From contig BNCN01000001.1 in NCBI GenBank assembly GCA_014656495.1, positions 310,001-374,000 of the forward strand: DNA of 64,000 bases, read 5' to 3'. Below the pieces are notes generated by a model. That model worked only from the letters and a program-made list of their open reading frames with translations, had not been told where the DNA came from and searched no databases. Within the stretch, counting starts at the first letter, position 1, and the number at the start of each line of letters is the position of its first letter. Of this stretch, positions 52,001 to 59,993 are shown piece by piece. Origin of the DNA: Comamonas sp. KCTC 72670. Lineage in GTDB: Bacteria > Myxococcota > Myxococcia > Myxococcales > Myxococcaceae. The translations under genes were made by a program, and so were the position numbers.

Positions 52001-54063
52001 TCCAGCGAGCACTGGTACGTCACCGGGCTCTCGTTCGAAGAGAAGTCGAACGTCGCGTTGCGGGACGTCGTGGTGCCCGACGGGCCACTGACAATCGTCG
52101 TGTCCGGCGGAAGGGTGTCCACCGTCCAGGCGTACGTCGCGGGCGTCGGGTCCACGTTGCCCGCCGCGTCAACCGCGCGCACCGCCAGCGTGTGACTGCC
52201 CTGGCCCAGGCCCGTGTACGTCTGCGGGTTCGTGCAAGCCACGAACGGGCCACCATCCAGCGAGCACTCGTACGTCACCGGGCTCTCGTTCGCAGCGAAG
52301 GTGAACGTCGCGTTCGTGGAGCCCGACACCGCCGGAGGGCCGCTGACAATCGTCGTGTCCGGCGGCGTGGTGTCGGACACCACGGTGAACGTGTTGGTGT
52401 TGCTGGTGGCGGAGACCACGCCCTGGAACGTGGCGTAGGCATTGACCGTGTGCGCGCCAGTCGCCAGGTCCGTGGTCGGCGTGTACGTGTAGTTGCCCGA
52501 CGCATCCGCGGGCACCCGCGCCACTTCCACGCCATCCACGAAGATGACCACCGTGGAGTTCGCCGGAGCCGTACCCGAGATGACCGGACGCGGGCCTTGG
52601 GTGGACCCGTTCGCCGGCGTGACGACCACAGGGGCGGCCAGCGTCCCGGGGAAGGCGCCGGGCAGCAGGGTGATGACACCCGGGTTGCCCGGGGCCGAGC
52701 CGTACGTGGCCCCGTCCGGCGCGTTCGCCGTCGGCTGCGTACCCGCCGCGCCACCGGCCACGATGGGGGTGCAGGTTCCAGACGCGGACTGCAACAGCAC
52801 CCGGCCGCCGCCGCCGCCGCCACCGGTGCCGTGCTGGTCGAAGATGGTGCTACCGCCAGCACCACCCCGGGCCGTCACGGTGTTGGCCGCGCAATTCAAC
52901 GCGCCGGTGAAACGCGCGTAGATGGTACCGCCCGCGCCCGCGCCGCCCGCGGCGTCATTGCCTTCATTCAGGGCGTTGCCACCCGCAAGGCCGTTCGCCG
53001 AGACGCGACCCGCGCCCGCGAGCGAGGCGGCGCGGAAGAACACCACGCCACCACCCGCGCTGCCGGCACCGGCGTTGTCGTCGTTGCCGTGTCCCGCGCC
53101 GCCACCACCGCCCATCAGGGCGTGGGTCACCGCATCGGCCGTCAGCACCGTGCCGCCGATGCCACCCACCGCGCGAGACGGAGGAGGCTCCTCCCCCACC
53201 CACGTCCGCCCACCGATGCCGCCGGCGCCCGCGTTACTGCCGCCACCACCACCCGAGTTGTGACAGACGCCACCGCCACCCGCGTTGGCGATGTTGCCTC
53301 TGCCCGTCGTCCCCGCGGGAATCGGGAAGACGCCAATGCTGAACCGGGTGGGAACCAGCCCCTCCCCCTTCGCCGTTCCCCCCGGCCAGGGCTCGTCCAG
53401 GCCGGAGCAGGCGTCACCGTCGCCGTTCCATGCGAAGCCGCCCCGGAACCCGCGGCCATCCGCGTGGATGGCGCCCGCGTTGTTCACCGCGTTGAGCGCC
53501 AGGAAGGCGAGCACCCCGCCCGTGGTGCCGTCCCAAGGCGCCGCGGCGAGGCTGCCCGCCGCGTTCACCGTCACCGAGGTGTACTCGGGCACCCGAATGG
53601 CCTGCGCGCCCGTGGCCGTGAAGCTCCCCGTGAGCGGCTGCGTGAAGGTGAGCCGCGTCGCCGTGAGGCTCTGAATCCGCGCGAACTCCCAGCGGCCCAC
53701 CGTGTTGCCCGTCAGCGCGATGGGCGTCTGGCTCCCCGAAGGCGGAATCGTCGACAGGCCCGTCGTCTGATGCACCAGCACCAGGTTGCCCACCGCGAAG
53801 CCCGTGGACGACGCCACCGGCACGAAGTTCTGCCCCGCCGGCACCGCCGCCGTCACCCGCGTGTAGGTGTTGATGACCGTGTTGGCCCCGTTCACCGTCA
53901 ACGCGCCGCTCGACCCGTTCCCCAGGCCGAAGTTGTCCGCGGCGGCCAGGGCGGCCGGGCCGAGCAGGGCCGCGCACAACAGCACCAGGGGTGCGATTGC
54001 GGGCCGGATGCGTGCTCGGAAAACCCGACTGGCGAGAGGAACTTGTTTGGTCGCTTGATTCAT
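46039..54063 (-). CDS. Giant Ig-repeat/TSP3 surface protein fused to an OmpA-family outer-membrane protein
   Basis: The ATG at 54063 gives 2,674 residues. In order these are: a signal peptide (1-42); a Gly/Asn-rich region (about 215-430); about fourteen Ig-like repeats (about 480-1688), ten of a Cys-pair type with YECSLDG and VRAVDAAGNVDPTP and four of a bacterial-Ig type; thrombospondin-3 calcium repeats rich in DTDGDGLxDG (1690-2045); a MYXO-CTERM-like segment with Cys2055, a hydrophobic helix and RFRR; a second signal-like helix ending PASAQ (2111); a beta-barrel-like domain (to 2400); more TSP3 repeats (2400-2540); and an OmpA peptidoglycan-binding domain (IEGHTDNQGNDAKNLDLSQRR). It is probably a surface adhesin. 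I recall similar myxobacterial proteins being labelled gliding motility protein AgmC, which I cannot verify. Confidence 0.88.
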   Translation of the reverse strand: MNQATKQVPLASRVFRARIRPAIAPLVLLCAALLGPAALAAADNFGLGNGSSGALTVNGANTVINTYTRVTAAVPAGQNFVPVASSTGFAVGNLVLVHQTTGLSTIPPSGSQTPIALTGNTVGRWEFARIQSLTATRLTFTQPLTGSFTATGAQAIRVPEYTSVTVNAAGSLAAAPWDGTTGGVLAFLALNAVNNAGAIHADGRGFRGGFAWNGDGDACSGLDEPWPGGTAKGEGLVPTRFSIGVFPIPAGTTGRGNIANAGGGGVCHNSGGGGGSNAGAGGIGGRTWVGEEPPPSRAVGGIGGTVLTADAVTHALMGGGGGAGHGNDDNAGAGSAGGGVVFFRAASLAGAGRVSANGLAGGNALNEGNDAAGGAGAGGTIYARFTGALNCAANTVTARGGAGGSTIFDQHGTGGGGGGGRVLLQSASGTCTPIVAGGAAGTQPTANAPDGATYGSAPGNPGVITLLPGAFPGTLAAPVVVTPANGSTQGPRPVISGTAPANSTVVIFVDGVEVARVPADASGNYTYTPTTDLATGAHTVNAYATFQGVVSATSNTNTFTVVSDTTPPDTTIVSGPPAVSGSTNATFTFAANESPVTYECSLDGGPFVACTNPQTYTGLGQGSHTLAVRAVDAAGNVDPTPATYAWTVDTLPPDTTIVSGPSGTTTSRNATFDFSSNESPVTYQCSLDGAPYAPCTDPVTFTGLADGSHTLLVRAVDAAGNVDPTPASRTWTVDATPPDTTIVSGPPAATNSTSATFDFSSNESPVTYECSLDGGPFVACTDPVTYTGLGQGSHTLAVRAVDAAGNVDPTPATYAWTVDTTPPDTTIVSGPSGTTTSRNATFDFSSNESPVTYECSLDGGAFTPCTDPVTFTGLADGSHTLLVRAVDAAGNVDPTPASRTWTVDATPPETTIVSAPPVATNSTTATFDFSSNESPVTYECSLNGAPYVPCTDPQEYTGLDEGNYTLQVRAVDAAGNVDPTPAVHTWTVDLTPPELPTIDSPADQEEVATSTPTVTGTGEPGSDIYLEVGGNSYGPIPVDGDGNWTFTIPDELDEGPHTVSVINVDPAGNSAGPVTSTFVVDLTAPDTFIESGPALLTNATSATFEFRSEGGGVAYECSLDGGSFAPCTNPVTFTGLVDGEHMLMVRAVDAAGNVDPTPAEYTWTVDTAPPDTLVVSGPATPTSQSTASFEFAASEPGSTYECSLDGAAYVPCAEVVTFEGFAEGEHTLLVRAVDAAGNVDPTPAEYTWTVDLTPPAAPLIVSPANGAVLDSGVVTITGTADGAESVTLTVGGTEYGPIPVDANGNWTFTPPVTLADGPYTVVVTGTDAAGNISTPASSSFTVDTTAPDTAIDSGPPALTNATTADFVFSSNESPVTYECSLDGAPFVACPAQAQFGPLADGSHTLLVRAVDAAGNVDPTPAEHTWTVDTAAPVVVITTPANGAVLDVAVVTYTGTSEPNSTVTVVVDGVTVGTTQADGAGNWTLPVGDTLSEGSHTVSVTATDEAGNTSSTVTHTFTVDAEPPQTTITVTPPVLSNSDSATFEFDSDESPVTYECSLDGAAFTPCPNPATFSGLDDGEHTLQVRAVDADGNMDPTPATYTWTVDTTAPDTLIISGPPLSEAPSTATFDFDSDESPVTYECSLDGAAYVPCTDPVTFTGLAEGSHTLSVRAVDAAGNVDPTPATYSWTVATDSDGDGLTDAEEIALGTDPNNPDTDGDGLPDGIEVLVAGTDPLDDDTDDDGILDGNEDANHNGIVDEGETDPKLWDTDGDFLSDGLEIGLTAPQGTGTDMTRFVADADPTTTTDPLNRDTDNGSVWDGIEDANRNGRVDPGETDPLNPADDVDSDGDGIDDATELLYGLDPNDADTDDDGIPDGLDGLTDTDGDGLIDALDPDSDNDGILDGTEAGITLETAHADTDRTSPNFRPDADPSTTTDPKNPDTDGDGLRDGEEDVNHDGRVDANETDPNNPDTDADGLTDGVEVKGANPTDPLNPDTDGDGLLDGVEDANRNGAWDNGETDPNKADTDNGGVNDGEEVAGGTNPLDGNDDFVISGRGCSTSGAGTFAPLALLLLGLPLLGRFRRSAGRASGFTAVAAAVLALAGLLVAAPASAQVPSLSASQSIDVQQYKPGPSSKDILGVQSAQVHSHLGWNVGMSVNYADKPLNFMDPRSGRYITALVRSQVGIDLMGSVGLFDRFELGVLLPVTIQRSQAAPMVDPSFAQGVGSGGIGDLRLVPKARLLEEGAFALALTVPVVLPTGGGSDFLGGSGLGVQPRLVAEYGERFRVAANVGVDFREKQQLRNLNIGNAVSYGVGAEVPFSVREVPLALAATLVGAVGLDQQNTEERPLELLAALKYRALSGFSAHVGAGPGLTRGYGTPGFRVLAGFSYSPEPSREPRQAAPVDTDGDGILDIDDQCPTEPEDKDGFQDADGCPDPDNDGDGIPDTADKCPNEPETVNGFEDEDGCPDVAPPPPPVDTDGDGIMDPDDRCPNEPEDMDGFQDEDGCPDLDNDRDGIPDTEDKCPNEPETINGFQDEDGCPDKGTVKVMVDGERIVILEKVYFATGKDVILARSFPLLKQVAAVLRANPQVELVRIEGHTDNQGNDAKNLDLSQRRANNVKAFLVKERIAEGRMEAVGYGETKPVDTNKTAAGRENNRRVGFTILKVGKVEVEREAR
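47930..49000 (-). repeat. Thrombospondin type-3-like calcium repeat block
   Basis: In frame the stretch encodes many copies of a short Asp-rich motif (DTDGDGLxDGxE, DPxNPDTD) typical of calcium-binding TSP3 repeats. At DNA level it appears as repeated GTCCGGGTTGTTCGGGTCCGT-like blocks. A second, shorter TSP3 block lies at about 46450-46865 in the OmpA part of the same gene. Confidence 0.85.
49000..52380 (-). repeat. Array of ~255-bp Ig-domain coding repeats
   Basis: Ten copies of an approximately 85-residue unit (PDTTIVSGP, SPVTYECSLDG, VRAVDAAGNVDPTP, TWTVD) are interspersed with three units of another Ig type. The first four copies form a higher-order duplication: bases 51541-51800 and 52051-52310 are almost identical at an offset of 510 bp (two units). 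Each main-type unit keeps two cysteines about ten residues apart. Confidence 0.9.
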
Positions 54064-54270
54064 AAACGTGGGTCGTTGGGGGGTGTGGGCCCAGCGGCAA
54101 ATGCCGCACATAGCAATCCGGGAGCCAGCCTCTGTCCACTCTACGACCGTCGGTATTCCGAGGATTTCAGCGCCCTGCTTCCTGGGTTCTCCCAGCCCCT
54201 TCCGAACCCCGGATCCAGATTCCGGAACCTGGACCGATTCGCGCGTGTTGGAGGGCAACCCAGCAGGTGG

Positions 54271-54303
54271 TTTGACGCGTCAAATCCGGACGCTGACGCG
54301 TCA
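54271..54303. promoter_or_regulatory. Tandem palindromes TGACGCGTCA, possible operator
   Basis: TTTGACGCGTCAAA (54271-54284) is a perfect 14-bp palindrome and TGACGCGTCA recurs at 54294-54303, exactly 21 bp further on (two helical turns). The site is about 210-240 bp upstream of the giant gene and downstream of the ftsA terminator, so it most likely regulates the giant gene. The binding protein is unknown. Confidence 0.55.
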
Positions 54304-54335
54304 ATCGGGACGCAAGGTGCGGCCCTGCGGCAACG

Positions 54336-54365
54336 AAAAAGGGCCCCCCTTTCGGAGAGCCCTTC
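54336..54365 (-). terminator. Rho-independent terminator after ftsA
   Basis: On the minus strand AAGGGCTCTCCGAAAGGGGGGCCCTTTTT forms an AAGGGC/GCCCTT stem with a run of T. It lies about 31 bp past the ftsA stop (54396) and ends the mur-fts operon before the giant surface-protein gene. Confidence 0.75.
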
Positions 54366-54395
54366 GGTGACGCGGTGGGCGCTCGGCCCGGTGCG

Positions 54396-55628
54396 TCAGA
54401 AGATTTCCTCGAGCCACTCGCGCATGCGGCCCTTCACCTTCTTGTACACGTTCTCCTCGCGGATGCGGAACATGCGCCGGTCCAGGTGGCGGGCGCCGTA
54501 GACGACCAGGCCCACGCCGGTGGCGTACATGGGGCTCTTCACCACATCCACCAGACCGCCGATGCCGCGCGGCATGCCCCGGCGCACGGGCAGGCCCAGG
54601 ACTTCCTCGGCCAGCTCCGGCATGCCGGCGAGCAGCGTGGAGCCGCCCGTAATCACCACGCCCGAGGCCAGCAGGTCCTCGTAGCCGCACTTCTGGATTT
54701 CACGGTGCACGAGCTGGAAGATCTCCTCCACGCGCGGCTCCAGGATTTCGCAGAGAATCTGCCGCCCGAGCACGCGGGGCTGACGGCCCCCGACGCTGGG
54801 CACTTCAATGGTGTCGTCCTTGTTGATGAGGGACGACAGCGCGCAGCCATACTTCTGCTTGATGCGCTCGGCCTCGTGCGCGGGGGTGCGCAGGCCAATG
54901 GCGATGTCGCTGGTGAGGTTGTTGCCGCCCAGCGCAATCACCGCCGTGTGGACGATGGAGCCGCCCGAGAAGATGGCGATGTCCGTGGTGCCGCCGCCGA
55001 TGTCGACGAGGCACACGCCCAGCTCCTTCTCGTCCTCACCCAGCACCGCCTCCGCGCTGGCCAGCGGCTGGAGGACGATGTCGGAGACGTTGAGCCCGGT
55101 GCGGTTGGCGCACTTGACGATGTTCTGCGCGCTGGACACCGCGCCGGTGACGATATGGACCTTGGCCTCCAGACGGACGCCGGCCATGCCCAGGGGCTCC
55201 TTGATGCCGCCCTGGTCGTCGATGATGAACTCCTGCGGGAGGACGTGAATCACCTCCCGGTCGAGCGGAATCGCCACGGCCTTCGCCGCGTCGATGACGC
55301 GCGCGATGTCGGCCTCGCGGACTTCCTTGTCCTTGACGGCGACGATGCCCTGGGAATTGAAGCCCTTGATGTGGCCCCCGGCGATGCCCGTGTAGACGTG
55401 GGAGATCTCCGCCCCCGCCATGAGCTCCGCTTCCTCCACCGCCCGGCGGATGGAAGAGACGGTCGCCTCGATGTTCACCACCACGCCCTTGCGCAGACCC
55501 TTCGACGGATGCGTACCGATACCGATGATGTCGATGCCGCTGTCGGTCAGCTCTCCGACGATGGCGCAGATCTTCGTCGTGCCGATGTCGAGGCCGACGA
55601 TGATCTCCCCCGACTTCTGCTTCGCCAT
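54396..55628 (-). CDS. ftsA: Cell division protein FtsA
   Basis: This 410-residue actin-like ATPase anchors FtsZ to the membrane. Actin-fold motifs are GLDIGTTKICAIVGE (phosphate 1), LVDIGGGTTDIAIFSGG (phosphate 2) and VVITGGSTLLAGM (adenosine). The C-terminal amphipathic helix for membrane binding is VKGRMREWLEEIF. It follows ftsQ by 46 bp. The strong terminator directly after it means ftsZ is not cotranscribed, unlike in most bacteria. Confidence 0.97.
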   Translation of the reverse strand: MAKQKSGEIIVGLDIGTTKICAIVGELTDSGIDIIGIGTHPSKGLRKGVVVNIEATVSSIRRAVEEAELMAGAEISHVYTGIAGGHIKGFNSQGIVAVKDKEVREADIARVIDAAKAVAIPLDREVIHVLPQEFIIDDQGGIKEPLGMAGVRLEAKVHIVTGAVSSAQNIVKCANRTGLNVSDIVLQPLASAEAVLGEDEKELGVCLVDIGGGTTDIAIFSGGSIVHTAVIALGGNNLTSDIAIGLRTPAHEAERIKQKYGCALSSLINKDDTIEVPSVGGRQPRVLGRQILCEILEPRVEEIFQLVHREIQKCGYEDLLASGVVITGGSTLLAGMPELAEEVLGLPVRRGMPRGIGGLVDVVKSPMYATGVGLVVYGARHLDRRMFRIREENVYKKVKGRMREWLEEIF

Positions 55629-55674
55629 GACAACCCTCCCAGGCCCCCCACTCTCGTGAAAGGGGCGCGTCCGC

Positions 55675-56529
55675 TTACCGCTTCGAAGCCCCGTTCCTCT
55701 CGGACACGGGGCTCGAAATCTTCACCGCCACCCAGCCGGGCCGGGCACGGTTATCCAGGTGAATGATCTCCGCTGCAAGCCCCCTCGTGCCCAGTTCGCG
55801 CCGGACACGGGCCAGACGTTGCAGCTTGACCTCTGAATCGCCTTCACCCAGGCGCACTTCCTGCCCGGACGCCGTCACCAGCGTCAGGCTCTGCGCCTCC
55901 AGACGAACCTCCGACAGCTGCTCGGCCTTGTCGGGTGACAGCCGCGAATACGCGCTCGCCACCTCCAACGCCGACCGGAAGCGCTCCCGCGCCACCGCCG
56001 GGTCCGCCACATAACCTTCCCGGTCCAGCCCCGTCACCAGGGGCAGGTCCAGGCCGTCGCCGGGCGTCACCCGCTTGAAGGGCTCGCCCTGGTCGTCCAG
56101 GACGTACAGCTCCCCCAGGACGGCCATGGCCACCGGCGTGTGCTCCGTCACCTCCACCGACACCCGGTTGGGAAACCGGCGCGTCACCTCCACCGTGCGC
56201 AGCCAGGGGTGCTGGTCCATGGCGCGCTCCAGGGCGGGCACGTCCAGCGTCCACAGGTTCTGCCCCTTCGTCAGCGCCGCCAGCCGCAGCAGCTCCACCC
56301 GCGAGGCGCGCTGGAGCCCGGAGAAGGACACCGCCTCCAGTTCGAAGGTCGGCGACGTCAGCGCCCACTCCCGCAGCGCCACCCCACCCCACACCAGCAG
56401 GCCCGTCGTCACCGTCAGTCCCAGGACCTTCAGCACGCCCGGCGCATGCGAGCGCACCGCGCCCCGGACCGCCTCTTTCTGCTGGGCGGCGTCCTGACGG
56501 CGGCGGTTCTTGGATTTTCCGAAGGCCAT
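55675..56529 (-). CDS. ftsQ: Cell division protein FtsQ
   Basis: The ATG at 56529 gives 284 residues: a basic cytoplasmic N-terminus, one membrane helix (about residues 32-52, VLGLTVTTGLLVWGGVAL), a POTRA domain (FELEAVSFSGLQRASRVELLRLAAL) and the FtsQ domain (MDQHPWLRTVEVTRRFPNRVSVEVTEHTPVA). FtsQ is the periplasmic-side scaffold of the divisome. It lies 155 bp downstream of ddl, a gap that holds an inverted repeat and may contain an internal promoter for ftsQ-ftsA. Confidence 0.95.
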   Translation of the reverse strand: MAFGKSKNRRRQDAAQQKEAVRGAVRSHAPGVLKVLGLTVTTGLLVWGGVALREWALTSPTFELEAVSFSGLQRASRVELLRLAALTKGQNLWTLDVPALERAMDQHPWLRTVEVTRRFPNRVSVEVTEHTPVAMAVLGELYVLDDQGEPFKRVTPGDGLDLPLVTGLDREGYVADPAVARERFRSALEVASAYSRLSPDKAEQLSEVRLEAQSLTLVTASGQEVRLGEGDSEVKLQRLARVRRELGTRGLAAEIIHLDNRARPGWVAVKISSPVSERNGASKR

Positions 56530-56585
56530 GGGGAGAAAACGGTTGACGCATGCTGTGCGCGGTTGGGGAGCCACGCCAGTTTTTG

Positions 56586-56607
56586 GCTACAGCCACGTCG
56601 CTGTAGC
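56586..56607. promoter_or_regulatory. Inverted repeat upstream of ftsQ
   Basis: GCTACAG (56586-56592) and CTGTAGC (56601-56607) form a perfect inverted repeat with an 8-bp spacer, 57-78 bp upstream of the ftsQ start, in the only sizeable gap of the mur-fts operon. The inner half-site GCTAC/GTAGC also occurs upstream of ftsZ (45793-45810) with a different spacing. Confidence 0.35.
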
Positions 56608-56683
56608 GCAATGCGCTGCACAAGGGGTTCGTAAATTTTCGAAGGAGGCCGACGCCAAGTTGCGCCGGACCGGAAACGACCGC

Positions 56684-57640
56684 TCAGGCCTTGAGACACG
56701 CCCCCAGCAGCAGGCGCTCACACAGGGCCGGGAAGTCGATGCCGCGGCCCGCGGCAATCTTGGGCAGGAGGCTGGAGGCCGTCATGCCCGGCAGCGTGTT
56801 GGTTTCCAGCAGGAACACATCGCCTCCGTCGGTGACGATGACGTCCGAGCGCGAGCCCCCGCTACAACCCAGGGCCTGGTGCGCGGCCAGACACACGTCG
56901 TTCACCCGCGCATACTGATCCGGAGGCAGGGGCGCGGGGAAGAGATACTGCGTGCCCGTGCCCGCTTTGTACTTCGCGTCGTAGTCGTAGAACTCGCGCG
57001 CGGCGCGGACCTCGATGACGCCCAGGGCCTCATCGTCCAGGACTCCACCCTGCACTTCGCGTCCCTTGACGAACTGCTCCACCAGCAGCGTGCCCGCGTA
57101 CTTCGCCGCGTCCGTCACCGCGGCCTCGTAGGTGTCCCGCGTCTTGCAGATGTGCACGCCCACGCTGCTGCCTTCGCGGCTGGGCTTCACCACCACGGGG
57201 AACGGGAAGGGCAGGCTGTCCGCCGCCGCCAGCGCGGACGCCGCGTCGCGGAACGCGCGGTACGCCGGCGTGGGAATCCCGTGCGCCACGAAGACCTGCT
57301 TGGCGTAGACCTTGTCCATGCCCAGCGCGGAGGCCAGCACGCCGCTGCCGGTATAAGGAATGAAGAGCGACTCCAGCAGTCCCTGGAGACAGCCGTCCTC
57401 GCCATAGCGCCCGTGGACGGCCAACCACGCCACGTCCACCTTCTCCGCCGCCAGACGCGCGGGCAAGTCCCGGCCCACGTCGATGTCCACCACGTCGTAG
57501 CCCAGCGAGCGCAGCGCCCCGGACACGGCCTCGCCGGTGCGCAGGGACACCTCACGCTCGGCGGACATGCCCCCCAGGAGCACGCCCACACGCTTCCGCT
57601 TGAGCTCGTCCTTCGTGAAGGCACCGCGGTTGGCAGTCAC
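56684..57640 (-). CDS. ddl: D-alanine--D-alanine ligase
   Basis: A GTG start at 57640 overlaps the murB stop (GTGA). The 318-residue ATP-grasp enzyme has VGVLLGGMSAEREVSL at the N-terminus, the loop SREGSSVGVHI and the metal site VFLLETNTLPGMT. It joins two D-alanines for the peptidoglycan stem peptide. It lies between murB and ftsQ as in many dcw clusters. Confidence 0.96.
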   Translation of the reverse strand: MTANRGAFTKDELKRKRVGVLLGGMSAEREVSLRTGEAVSGALRSLGYDVVDIDVGRDLPARLAAEKVDVAWLAVHGRYGEDGCLQGLLESLFIPYTGSGVLASALGMDKVYAKQVFVAHGIPTPAYRAFRDAASALAAADSLPFPFPVVVKPSREGSSVGVHICKTRDTYEAAVTDAAKYAGTLLVEQFVKGREVQGGVLDDEALGVIEVRAAREFYDYDAKYKAGTGTQYLFPAPLPPDQYARVNDVCLAAHQALGCSGGSRSDVIVTDGGDVFLLETNTLPGMTASSLLPKIAAGRGIDFPALCERLLLGACLKA

Positions 57641-58569
57641 AAGAAGTCTCCCAGGCGCTTGACTTCGGGTTTCATCTCGACGCCGGACTGCTCCAGCACC
57701 CGCATCTGCATGAAGGTGACGAGCCCCAGCACGTCGCGGGCGGTGGCACCGCCCAGGTTCACAATCCAGTTGGCGTGCAGGGTGGACACCTGCGCGCGCC
57801 CCAGCGAGTACCCTTTCAGGCCCGCCAGTTCAATCAGCCGTCCCGCATGGTCGCCCGGCGGGTTGGTGAAGACGCTGCCGAAGTTGGGCTGACTGAGCGG
57901 TTGTGTCCGCTTCCGGTAACCCAGGTCCGCGTCCATCACCGCCTTGGAGGCCGCCACGTCCCCCTTGCGCAGTGCGAAACGCACCCGGGTGATGACGCCG
58001 CCCGGCGGAAGCTCGGAGTGCCGGTAGGCGTGGGGAATCTCCTCCTTCGTCAGCCACCCCACCCCGTCCGCCGTGGCCACCTCCACCGCCTCGATGACGC
58101 GGAACGCCTCGCCATTCTTGGTGCCGGCGTTCATGGACACCGCGCCGCCCAGCGTGCCGGGGATGCCGGCGAGGAACTCCGCCCCCACCAGCGCGTGGGT
58201 CCGCATCACGTTGATGAGCCGGACGATGGCCGCCCCCGCCCCCAGCGTGAGCCGCCCTTCCTCGGCGCCCACGTCGGCCACCTCCGGGAAGAGGTCTCCA
58301 GGGAGCTTGAGCGTCAGGCCGGGCACGCCGCCGTCACCCACGAGCGTATTGGCCCCGCCGCCCAGCACCGACACCGGGATGCCCTCCTCCCGCGCCAGCT
58401 TCAGCAGCGCCACCAGCGCGTCGGGCGAGCGCGGGCGCACCAGCACCTCGGCCGCCCCTCCCACCCGGACGCTGGTCAGCGGGGCCAGGGGCTCGCCGGC
58501 CTTCACCTCGCAGCCGCCCAGCGACTCCACGCGCGCGGCCAGCGCCGTCTTCACGCCCGCTTCCACCAT
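57637..58569 (-). CDS. murB: UDP-N-acetylenolpyruvoylglucosamine reductase
   Basis: The 310-residue flavoenzyme reduces UDP-GlcNAc-enolpyruvate to UDP-MurNAc with NADPH. FAD-binding blocks are VSVLGGGANTLVGDGGVPG and AGIPGTLGGAVSMNAG. The catalytic serine lies in NFGSVFTNP. The type II length and loop pattern fit. It starts 5 bp after murC and overlaps ddl by 4 bp. Confidence 0.96.
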   Translation of the reverse strand: MVEAGVKTALAARVESLGGCEVKAGEPLAPLTSVRVGGAAEVLVRPRSPDALVALLKLAREEGIPVSVLGGGANTLVGDGGVPGLTLKLPGDLFPEVADVGAEEGRLTLGAGAAIVRLINVMRTHALVGAEFLAGIPGTLGGAVSMNAGTKNGEAFRVIEAVEVATADGVGWLTKEEIPHAYRHSELPPGGVITRVRFALRKGDVAASKAVMDADLGYRKRTQPLSQPNFGSVFTNPPGDHAGRLIELAGLKGYSLGRAQVSTLHANWIVNLGGATARDVLGLVTFMQMRVLEQSGVEMKPEVKRLGDFL

Positions 58570-58574
58570 GGCGG

Positions 58575-59989
<1,415 letters not shown>

Positions 59990-59993
<4 letters not shown>

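Noticed and set aside
51682..54501. A 939-residue plus-strand open frame opposite the N-terminal part of the surface protein
   Set aside because: It is a shadow of the minus-strand gene caused by G/C third positions, and it runs into the ftsA terminator region with no motif.
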